The notes below the pieces were generated by a model. That model was given only the letters and a program-made list of their open reading frames with translations, was not told where the DNA came from and made no database searches. A stretch of DNA of 5,215 nt from Flavobacteriaceae bacterium (lineage in GTDB: Bacteria > Bacteroidota > Bacteroidia > Flavobacteriales > Flavobacteriaceae), in NCBI GenBank assembly GCA_947461915.1, contig CANHNG010000162.1:1-5215 (forward strand), read 5' to 3'. The position numbers were made by a program, and so were the translations under genes. Positions 1-5,215 of the stretch are shown here, one piece after another (the first letter of the stretch is position 1; each line of letters opens with the position of its first letter).

Positions 1-42
1 AAATTATCTGGTTACCAAAAAAGTTTTGGTAAAATAAAGTAA
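1..42 (+). CDS. C-terminal end of an upstream gene (partial)
   Basis: Frame 1 is open from the window edge and reads KLSGYQKSFGKIK before a TAA at 40-42. That stop overlaps the ATG at 42 of the next gene (TAATG), the arrangement seen at translationally coupled junctions. The short tail resembles the end of the next protein (SGYKKDTFKVVIKKK): both have SGY, then lysines, a phenylalanine and a basic end. It could therefore be the last strand of another T9SS sorting domain. Only 13 codons are visible, so the product cannot be named and a chance open frame is not excluded. Confidence 0.45.
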   Translation, partial: KLSGYQKSFGKIK

Positions 43-1274
43 TGGTTTTTAACATGAAAAAAAGACTGCTTTTCGGAATCATTATTATAAATTCTACTTT
101 GTTTTTTGGACAAAGTGTTTCTAAAACAATTCAACTATTACCAGATACAGGACAAACTACAAGTTACACGACTACCTTTGGTGAAGACCACGATTATTTG
201 ATTAATACACCTTCCTATACTAATAATGGAGACGGAACAATCACCGATAATGTCACGGGATTAATGTGGCAAAAAGTGGATGGAGGTGAAATGACCATTG
301 AAAATGCCACAACATACTGTGATAATTTGGTCTTGGGAGGCCATTCAGATTGGAGATTGCCAACACCAATTGAAGCCCATAGCATTTTGATTCATGAAAA
401 TGGAAACCCGGCAATAAATACAACCTATTTTACTCCAACTGGAGCAGAATATTGGTGGACAAGTGTCTATGAAAACAATTCTACCACAAAAGTCTGGGTC
501 GCTAACTCAGGAGGAGGCATTGGAAACCATCTTAAAACGGAAACTAGTAGTGCGGGTGGAACAAAAAAATTTCATGCTCGAGCAGTTCGAAATATATCCA
601 CACCCACAACAATTACAAACCATTTTACGGATAATGGTGATGGAACTATCAAGGATAATTTGACCCAATTGATTTGGCAAAAAGTTCCTAATAATTCGGC
701 TTTAACATGGGAAAACGCTTTAACATATGCCGAGGGACTTTCATTAGCAAATGAATCAGATTGGAGATTGCCAAACATCAAGGAATTGCAATCCTTAAAT
801 AATGAATTGGCAACAAATCCTTCTGTTTTTTCTCCATATTTTAGTAGTTTGGGTACAAAAAAATATTGGTCATCAACTACATTAAGACCTAACAATAGTA
901 ACCCAAGTAGTGCTTGGTACTGGTATACTCAATATGGAATTACCACTTATGATGTGAAAACAAATTCTAATTATGTAATTTGTGTTAGAGGAAATCCTAC
1001 CTTGGCGGTCAAACAGGAAAAGCTTCAGTCATCGATTAAGCTATATCCAAATCCTGCTTCTGATTATGTTTTAATTTCTTTTCCAAACGATATCCCTTCT
1101 GCTAAAATTGAATTGGCAGATCCTTTGGGAAAAGTTATTATCAACAAACAAATTAAAATAAATGCTAGTGAATATCGATTCAATACAGACGGAATTTCTG
1201 ATGGAATTTATTATCTATCGGTACAATCTGGATACAAAAAAGATACCTTCAAAGTAGTAATTAAAAAGAAATGA
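42..1274 (+). CDS. Secreted protein with two DUF1566 (Lcl C-terminal-type) domains and a T9SS type A sorting domain
   Basis: This is a probable surface or secreted protein without a recognisable enzymatic motif. From the ATG at 42 it has 410 residues. Residues 1-24 form a signal peptide (basic MKKRLL, hydrophobic core, FFGQ near the cleavage site). Two DUF1566 domains follow, about 59-184 and 195-317. Each opens with NGDGTI-DN-T and WQK, has SDWRLP in the middle, and ends near AVRN or CVRG. Residues about 332-410 (LYPNPASDYV, then DGIYYLSVQSG and a basic end) are a Por-type sorting domain, so export should be Sec followed by T9SS. The ATG at 54 (MKKRLLF) is an equally good signal-peptide start; 42 is chosen because it overlaps the upstream stop. 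The 3' end overlaps the sulfatase start as ATGA. Domain assignment is confident. The role is not: Legionella Lcl, which gives its name to the related domain, binds sulfated glycosaminoglycans, so sulfated-glycan binding is a guess supported by the neighbour. Confidence 0.9.
   Translation: MVFNMKKRLLFGIIIINSTLFFGQSVSKTIQLLPDTGQTTSYTTTFGEDHDYLINTPSYTNNGDGTITDNVTGLMWQKVDGGEMTIENATTYCDNLVLGGHSDWRLPTPIEAHSILIHENGNPAINTTYFTPTGAEYWWTSVYENNSTTKVWVANSGGGIGNHLKTETSSAGGTKKFHARAVRNISTPTTITNHFTDNGDGTIKDNLTQLIWQKVPNNSALTWENALTYAEGLSLANESDWRLPNIKELQSLNNELATNPSVFSPYFSSLGTKKYWSSTTLRPNNSNPSSAWYWYTQYGITTYDVKTNSNYVICVRGNPTLAVKQEKLQSSIKLYPNPASDYVLISFPNDIPSAKIELADPLGKVIINKQIKINASEYRFNTDGISDGIYYLSVQSGYKKDTFKVVIKKK
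216..593 (+). repeat. DUF1566 domain, copy 1 (coding repeat)
   Basis: This segment encodes residues 59-184, the first of two homologous domains. Shared anchors with copy 2 are NGDGTI, DN-T, WQK, ENA-TY, SDWRLP and a YW-S block. It keeps the N-terminal-half cysteine (C93, codon 318-320, in TYCDN) but has alanine (A181) where copy 2 has its C-terminal cysteine. Confidence 0.85.
624..992 (+). repeat. DUF1566 domain, copy 2 (coding repeat)
   Basis: This segment encodes residues 195-317, the second domain. It matches copy 1 at NGDGTIKDN, IWQK, ENALTY, SDWRLP and YWSST. It keeps the terminal cysteine (C314, codon 981-983, in ICVRG) but has alanine (A230) at the position of C93. The nucleotide sequences have diverged, so this is an old duplication or a tandem architecture, not a recent repeat. 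Confidence 0.85.
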
Positions 1275-2869
1275 TTAAAAAAACAACCCTAATTGTTGTA
1301 CTGTTATTATTGGGTTATACCAATTATGCCCAGCGCAATGTGGTTTTAATTATTGCCGATGATTTAGGAAAAGAGTACTGTGATATGTACCCCGATCACG
1401 CGGCTAATGTCGTGAAATTGCCCAATGTAAAACGCTTGTTAGAGAGAGGAATTGTTTTCAACAATGCATGGTCAAATCCATTGTGTTCACCAACCCGTGC
1501 CGGAATCCTTACGGGTCGATATAGTTTTAGAACCGGTGTGGGAGATGTGGTTGATGGGAGTAATACAAAATTAAGCCTTACCGAGAATACAATCCCAAAA
1601 GTGTTAAACTTATATTCCCCCAATGGAATTTCTAAGGCATGTATCGGAAAATGGCACGTTACCACTGCCGCACTTGCGGGTTATAATTATCCCAACACAA
1701 TGGGATTTGACCACTATGAAGGAAATCTAGCAGGTGCTTTAGGGCAACCCGGACAACTAGTTGATGGTTTTTACAATTGGACAAAAATAACCAATGGCAT
1801 AAAGTCTACCTGCACAAATTACGCTACTACCGAAAACGTAAACAATGCCATTTCTTATATTAGTGGCCAAGCTGCAACAAAACCATTTTATTTGCATTTG
1901 GCATTCAATGCACCACATACGCCCTATCATTTGCCGCCTACGAATTTGATTGCGGCCAACACTTTAGCAGGAACTCAAACTGACATAGACACAAATCCAG
2001 TCCCTTATTTTCAAGCCATGGTTGAGGCAATGGATACAGAAATAGGTCGGTTTTTTGACTATTTAATTAGCTCCGGAAAATGGGATAACACGGATATTAT
2101 TTTTATTGGCGATAATGGAGATGATAATCGAGTGGCGCAAACCAATCCATCCAAAGGCAGTATTTATCAAGGAGGTGTAACCGTTCCATTTATTATTTCT
2201 GGTCCCGATGTGGTCAATCCGAACAGATCGAGCAATGCTCTTGTGAATACCGTTGATTTATTTGCCACCATATTAGAACTGTTCGGCGACACCAATTGGC
2301 AAAGTCGAATTCCAACAACTGTTGTCGATAGCCATAGTTTAATGCCCATACTTTTGAACACGGCCACATCTGTTAGATCTGGAGCATTCACCGAAATTTT
2401 TAAAAATATTCCTGTTGTTGGTGATGGAAAAACGATGCGGAATGGCGATTACAAATTACTTAAATTTGACAATGGCACCGAAAAATTCTTCAATTTAACA
2501 ACCGACCCTACCGAAAAGACAAATTTACTTCTAGGAACTTTAAACGCTGTTCAAACTGCCAATTACACCTCTCTTTGCAACGAAATGTCTACATTAGTTG
2601 GGTCGACCAACTATTGCAATCCAACATTCTTGAATAACGAAAGTTTTGAGGTCAATGAAAACAGGGTTTATCCCAATCCTTTTCAATCCACTATCCATTT
2701 AAAATCCTACTCAGGAAACGAAAAATATGAATTGTATTCTAGTTTTGGCCAGTTGATTTATTCTGGTTCAATGATTGAGAAACAAGATTTCTCGGCTTTT
2801 CCCAATGGCGTTTATTTCTTAAGAATAAAAGATACCTCAACCACCACTGTTAAACTTTTGAAAGAATAA
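1271..2869 (+). CDS. Secreted Cys-type sulfatase (formylglycine-dependent, S1 type) with T9SS sorting domain
   Basis: Predicted sulfate ester hydrolase of 532 residues. A signal peptide covers about 1-20 (MIKK, leucine-rich core, cleavage after NYA). The alkaline-phosphatase-fold core begins at once with NVVLIIADDLG. The C-x-P-x-R signature is CSPTR at 72-76, followed by AGILTGR; C72 should be converted to formylglycine by a sulfatase-maturating enzyme encoded elsewhere. The usual active-site set is present: metal ligands D30, D31, D281 and N282, plus R76, K127 and H129 (GKWHV), H216 (APHTPYH) and K295 (SKGSIYQGG). Residues about 389-420 (RNGDYKLLKF to DPTEKTNLL) are the usual C-terminal subdomain. 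Residues about 463-532 (VYPNPFQSTI, GVYFLRIKD, KLLKE) are a Por-type sorting domain. The start overlaps the DUF1566 gene stop (ATGA) and the stop abuts the next ATG (TAAATG). The substrate cannot be read from the sequence; a sulfated polysaccharide is plausible. Nothing suggests inactivation. Confidence 0.95.
   Translation: MIKKTTLIVVLLLLGYTNYAQRNVVLIIADDLGKEYCDMYPDHAANVVKLPNVKRLLERGIVFNNAWSNPLCSPTRAGILTGRYSFRTGVGDVVDGSNTKLSLTENTIPKVLNLYSPNGISKACIGKWHVTTAALAGYNYPNTMGFDHYEGNLAGALGQPGQLVDGFYNWTKITNGIKSTCTNYATTENVNNAISYISGQAATKPFYLHLAFNAPHTPYHLPPTNLIAANTLAGTQTDIDTNPVPYFQAMVEAMDTEIGRFFDYLISSGKWDNTDIIFIGDNGDDNRVAQTNPSKGSIYQGGVTVPFIISGPDVVNPNRSSNALVNTVDLFATILELFGDTNWQSRIPTTVVDSHSLMPILLNTATSVRSGAFTEIFKNIPVVGDGKTMRNGDYKLLKFDNGTEKFFNLTTDPTEKTNLLLGTLNAVQTANYTSLCNEMSTLVGSTNYCNPTFLNNESFEVNENRVYPNPFQSTIHLKSYSGNEKYELYSSFGQLIYSGSMIEKQDFSAFPNGVYFLRIKDTSTTTVKLLKE
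1484..1498 (+). other. Sulfatase C-S-P-T-R formylglycine maturation motif
   Basis: These codons encode C72-S-P-T-R76. The cysteine form (not serine) means maturation can be done either by an anaerobic-type radical SAM enzyme or by an aerobic formylglycine-generating enzyme; neither is in this window. The motif continues into AGILTGR, as expected for active family members. Confidence 0.9.
2657..2866 (+). other. T9SS type A sorting domain of the sulfatase
   Basis: Residues 463-532 hold the usual order of short blocks: VYPNPF, a hydrophobic strand, LYSSFGQLIYSG, then FPNGVYFLRIKD and a basic KLLKE end. In this family the domain is recognised at the outer membrane and removed or used for surface attachment. 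The equivalent segment in the DUF1566 protein is at about 1035-1271, so both proteins should leave the cell by the same route. Confidence 0.85.
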
Positions 2870-3013
2870 ATGACCTATTTTGAAATCCTGATTCAGTATT
2901 TACAACTGGGATTTTCTCACGTAATTCCGATGGGTTTCGACCATATTCTATTCATTGTAAGTCTGTTTTTTTTGAGTTCTAATACCCGGAAAGAGCTAAA
3001 GAGGTATTACTAA
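2870..3013 (+). pseudogene. Truncated HupE/UreJ-like membrane protein gene (5' remnant)
   Basis: An ATG directly follows the sulfatase stop (TAAATG) and opens a 47-codon frame ending in TAA at 3011-3013. The peptide begins MTYFEILIQYLQLGFSHVIP and continues MGFDHILFIVSLFFLSSN. This matches the start of the HupE/UreJ_2 family: a first amphipathic or membrane segment with the G-F-x-H and G-x-DHILF histidine motifs (H17, H25), which in these multi-pass proteins are thought to contact a metal. Family members run to roughly 200 residues with about six or more membrane helices. Here the similarity ends near residue 38, and the last residues (TRKELKRYY) do not look like the family. No continuation is seen in any + frame up to 3212. 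I read it as a gene cut by a deletion or recombination near 2983-2990. A genuine short protein is possible but less likely. Confidence 0.7.
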
Positions 3014-3015
3014 AA

Positions 3016-3070
3016 ACAGAAAATTTCACAACTCGACACCGAGAAATAGGTATCAATTTGTGAAATCTGT
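3016..3070 (-). terminator. Inverted repeat, candidate terminator for the Wzc-like transcript
   Basis: ATTTCACAA at 3023-3031 pairs perfectly with TTGTGAAAT at 3058-3066. After a two-base bulge the stem extends by ACAG (3016-3019) with CTGT (3067-3070). A smaller CTCG/CGAG hairpin lies within the 26-base spacer. Read on the - strand, the stem is followed immediately by TTTTTAG, the layout of an intrinsic terminator, about 140 bases after the kinase stop. On the + strand it is followed by an A-run instead. The AT-rich stem and large loop make this only a candidate; a recombination or element end is the alternative. Confidence 0.4.
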
Positions 3071-3121
3071 ATTCAAAAAAAAGCAGTAAAACTTTGAGAA
3101 ATAAACCCTGAAGGAGGCCAA

Positions 3122-3157
3122 AGCACCTCGGGAAAGCTCTCCCGATGTATCCGTGCT
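3122..3157. repeat. Two-part hairpin in the GC-richer intergenic patch
   Basis: TCGGGA (3128-3133) pairs with TCCCGA (3140-3145) around a six-base loop. Outside it AGCAC (3122-3126) pairs with GTGCT (3153-3157), with asymmetric internal loops of one and seven bases. On the + strand T-rich sequence starts some ten bases after the outer stem, too far for a textbook terminator. It may be part of a dispersed intergenic repeat or an element remnant; the sequence alone does not decide. Confidence 0.45.
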
Positions 3158-3212
3158 AAAAGTTAATTTTCTTTTTCGGCTATCCCATAATGTTGCCTAT
3201 GAGGACGCTAAA

Positions 3213-5215
3213 TTAGAATTTAAATGAATCATTTATTTTTTCCAATATCTGAATATACCAAACTTTTGTTTCTGTCTCTGAGCCCTCTCCATAACCATAA
3301 CCGTAGCCGTAACCATAGCCGTAACCATAGGCTTTTTTGGGCTTCACTCCGTTCAATAAAAGTCCCATGTTAGGCAGCTTTTTTTCTTTGTAAAAGGATT
3401 TAATCAATTTCAACGTGCGCTTTTCAGAATAGTTGGATCGAATTACATAAACAAACGCATCTGCATTTTTAGCAATCAATATCGTATCCACAACCAAACT
3501 AACGGGAGCGGTATCAACCACAATGTAATCATATTCTTTTTTGAGTTCATCAAATAAGGCATCAATACCCCCATTTTTTAATAATTGGACAGGATTTGGC
3601 GGTATTATTCCAGAGGGCAACAAATCCAAGTTTTCAATTCCTGATGGCCGAATATAATCGTGAATGTTTTGGTTCTTTTTAGATAAATAAGCCGTCAGGC
3701 CATTAATGGATTCATCAATATTAAAATAGGATTTGATTTTCGGGGCACGTAAATCAAGTCCAATCAACAATACTTTTCTTTTGGTTTCTGCGAGAGAAGT
3801 GGCTAAATTAATGGCAATATAGGTTTTGCCCTCTCCAGGCAGCGTAGACGTTACAAAAATCGTTTTGGCCATTCCTTCTTTTACGCCACTAACCATAAAT
3901 TCGACATTACTGGTTGCAATTCGAAGGGATTCCGCTGAACTTGTCCGGCTATTTTTAGCAAAAACTTCATCTTTTTCAGCCAGGGTGACACTGGCTATAA
4001 AAGGAATCCCTTTTATTTTTTCTATGTCTTCCCTTGTTTTTATTTTGGTGTCCAGTAAATTTTTGACATATATAATGACAAAGGGAATTCCAAATCCTAA
4101 AATTAAAGTGAGTAAATAAATGATCGTTTTTTTGGGCGACACTGGTTTGTCATAGGAAATCGCTTCGTCGACCACTTTGGCATTGGGTTCTGTTACGGAC
4201 AAGGAAATAGCAGTTTCTTCTCTTTTTTGTAACAAATACAAATAAATGGTTTCTTTAATTTTCTGCTGTCTGTCAATAATTCTAAATTCGCGCTCTTGTG
4301 AGGGTATGCTATTTATCTTGCCTGTTAACACACTATTTTGCTTGTCTAAATCCTCTTTTTTTGTTTTCAATGAGGTTTTTAACACGGATAGACTTTCTTT
4401 TATGTTTCTGTTTAAATCCTCTATCCTTTGATTTAAATTAATCACGATGGCATTCTTGAGGGTTCCCTCTTTCATGATTCTATTCTTTTGCATCACCGTT
4501 TCATTGTACTCCCCAATAAATTTTACAATATCAGATCCGCTTCCTGCCGGCATAATATTGACGGGAATCAAAACCGCATTCCCTTTGTTTTTCACAAAAT
4601 CAATCATATCATTGACCACATTGAGCTGCGACTCTATTTCTATAACTGCTTTTTCGTATCCTTCCGCACTTTGCAAATACAATCCTGCATTGGAGGTAAG
4701 ATCCGTAATTTGGTTTTGTTTTTTGAAATTTTCGTTTACCTTCTCCACATTACTTAATTCCGAAGCAATATCTTTGATGCGGGATTGAACAAAGTCCATC
4801 GTGTTATTCAACACATAATTCTTGTCGCTAATGGCATCCTCATTGTAATTTTTTACCAATTCGTTCAAAAAGTCCTCCCCTTTTTCCCTAATTTCACTCG
4901 TTAGAGTTAGTTTCACGATACTGCTGGTCTTGCTTATGGATTCTACTCCCAATATTTCTGAAAGTTCTTCTATCACTGCCTTAAGAGGGGTTACTTTTAT
5001 GGTAAGCGTCGTAAACTTGTCAAAATCAACGGACGGAACTGCCGGCATTTTCAAAACCCTCAATTTAGAATCCTTCAAAGGTATTAAGGAACCATATCGG
5101 AACTGCCCTAGGCTCTTATCCCCATCCCATAGTTCGAAAGTAGCCTCGTTAATTGTTTTAAATTCAAATGTTTTGGCTGCTTTATAAAAATTAGCGGTAT
5201 AGGGATAAAAAATAC
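3213..5215 (-). CDS. Wzc-like polysaccharide co-polymerase / BY-kinase, N-terminus outside the window (partial)
   Basis: An inner-membrane protein that controls chain length and export of capsule or exopolysaccharide by cycles of tyrosine autophosphorylation. A TTG-started frame is possible at 5078, but the frame is open through 5213 with family-like sequence (for example FELWDGDKSLG), so 666 residues are visible and roughly 120-140, including the first membrane helix, lie beyond the edge. Numbering from the first visible codon: Wzz-type periplasmic region and coiled coils about 60-340, ending in the IPSQEREF and YLYLLQKREE block; Pro-flanked second membrane helix about 363-383; cytoplasmic kinase after about 395. 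Walker A is STLPGEGKT (456-464), Walker A' is LLIGLDLRAP (D487, R489), Walker B is IVVDTAP (D567), and PPNPVQLL precedes it. A tail of seven Tyr-Gly pairs (629-642) supplies the autophosphorylation cluster. It runs convergently toward the sulfatase operon. The matching outer-membrane exporter and phosphatase are not visible. Confidence 0.93.
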   Translation of the reverse strand, partial: IFYPYTANFYKAAKTFEFKTINEATFELWDGDKSLGQFRYGSLIPLKDSKLRVLKMPAVPSVDFDKFTTLTIKVTPLKAVIEELSEILGVESISKTSSIVKLTLTSEIREKGEDFLNELVKNYNEDAISDKNYVLNNTMDFVQSRIKDIASELSNVEKVNENFKKQNQITDLTSNAGLYLQSAEGYEKAVIEIESQLNVVNDMIDFVKNKGNAVLIPVNIMPAGSGSDIVKFIGEYNETVMQKNRIMKEGTLKNAIVINLNQRIEDLNRNIKESLSVLKTSLKTKKEDLDKQNSVLTGKINSIPSQEREFRIIDRQQKIKETIYLYLLQKREETAISLSVTEPNAKVVDEAISYDKPVSPKKTIIYLLTLILGFGIPFVIIYVKNLLDTKIKTREDIEKIKGIPFIASVTLAEKDEVFAKNSRTSSAESLRIATSNVEFMVSGVKEGMAKTIFVTSTLPGEGKTYIAINLATSLAETKRKVLLIGLDLRAPKIKSYFNIDESINGLTAYLSKKNQNIHDYIRPSGIENLDLLPSGIIPPNPVQLLKNGGIDALFDELKKEYDYIVVDTAPVSLVVDTILIAKNADAFVYVIRSNYSEKRTLKLIKSFYKEKKLPNMGLLLNGVKPKKAYGYGYGYGYGYGYGEGSETETKVWYIQILEKINDSFKF
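3288..3329 (-). repeat. Tyr-Gly repeat tail of the BY-kinase
   Basis: Seven consecutive Tyr-Gly dipeptide codon pairs form the C-terminal tyrosine cluster, the expected site of trans-autophosphorylation. The codons alternate TAT/TAC and GGT/GGC/GGA, making an imperfect six-base tandem repeat that could expand or contract by slippage in whole dipeptide units without breaking the frame. Confidence 0.85.
3822..3848 (-). other. Walker A (P-loop) of the BY-kinase
   Basis: These codons encode S-T-L-P-G-E-G-K-T, the nucleotide-binding loop of bacterial tyrosine kinases, with the catalytic-site lysine K463 in visible numbering. It follows the hydrophobic strand KTIFVT and precedes the helix YIAINLATSLA, as in the family. 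Confidence 0.9.

Larger units (their letters stand above)
3014..3212. other. Intergenic region between convergent genes, no gene seen
   Basis: About 200 bp separate the HupE remnant from the stop of the Wzc-like gene. All + frames are broken by stops. On the - strand one frame is open for roughly 50 codons, but it lacks an ATG and shows no family resemblance, so it is not called. The stretch contains two inverted repeats (3016-3070 and 3122-3157) and a GC-richer patch around 3110-3155 that stands out from the AT-rich surroundings. I see no transposase fragment. Confidence 0.6.

Noticed and set aside
463..895. Open frames at 463-663 (+) and 572-895 (-)
   Set aside because: Both sit inside the DUF1566 gene in other frames, and that gene's repeats and sorting domain account for the coding signal.
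1396..2391. Two - strand frames inside the sulfatase gene (1396-1665 and 2167-2391)
   Set aside because: They oppose the codons for conserved sulfatase active-site motifs and have no recognisable content.
3040..3200. Small - strand frame of about 50 codons in the intergenic region as a gene
   Set aside because: It has no ATG, no ribosome-binding context and no resemblance to a known family; open length alone is not enough.
3184..3204. Short CCCATA / TATGAGG hairpin beside the kinase stop as a terminator
   Set aside because: The stem is only four pairs plus two after a bulge, and it is not followed by a T-run on either strand.
3014..3212. Insertion sequence at the truncation point
   Set aside because: No transposase fragment, matching terminal repeats at both edges or clear target-site duplication can be seen; a scar remains possible and is reported as a finding only.
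5078..5187. TTG at 5078 as the start of the Wzc-like gene
   Set aside because: The frame stays open upstream to the window edge with sequence that fits the periplasmic domain, and a start here would leave the protein without its first membrane helix. The gene is treated as partial.
3826..5187. Several + strand open frames (for example 3826-4119, 4447-4788, 4930-5187)
   Set aside because: They lie antisense to the Wzc-like gene, show no family motifs and are explained as shadows of that reading frame.

Overview
The window looks like AT-rich chromosomal DNA from a member of the Bacteroidota, most likely a flavobacterium. Two genes end in Por-type (T9SS type A) C-terminal sorting domains, a secretion system confined to that phylum. 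There are no convincing Shine-Dalgarno sites, and the Wzc-like kinase has the Tyr-Gly tail I associate with flavobacterial homologues.

The left half (about 1-3013, + strand) is a very tight operon. It holds the last codons of an unseen upstream gene, a secreted protein with two DUF1566 (Lcl C-terminal-type) domains, a secreted Cys-type formylglycine sulfatase, and the first 47 codons of a HupE/UreJ-like membrane protein. The junctions are TAATG, ATGA and TAAATG, so translational coupling is likely all the way through. The first two complete products carry a Sec signal peptide and a T9SS sorting domain, so both should reach the cell surface or the medium. The Lcl C-terminal domain has been associated with binding sulfated polysaccharides in Legionella, which makes the pairing with a sulfatase suggestive: a possible binder plus desulfating enzyme for a sulfated glycan. 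This is inference.

The HupE/UreJ-like gene stops after its first conserved membrane segment, so the operon appears broken here. The following ~200 bp (3014-3212) has no supportable gene. It contains two clear inverted repeats and looks like a junction or scar region.

The right half (3213 to the window edge, - strand) is the C-terminal ~666 residues of a Wzc-like polysaccharide co-polymerase with a fused bacterial tyrosine kinase (BY-kinase) domain, used in capsule or exopolysaccharide export. Its reading frame stays open to the window edge, so the true start lies outside. It converges on the sulfatase operon and probably belongs to a separate polysaccharide locus.

I found no tRNA, rRNA, CRISPR array or intact mobile element. 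The points most worth a second look are the DUF1566-sulfatase pairing, the complementary loss of cysteines between the two DUF1566 repeats, and the truncated HupE/UreJ gene next to structured intergenic DNA.
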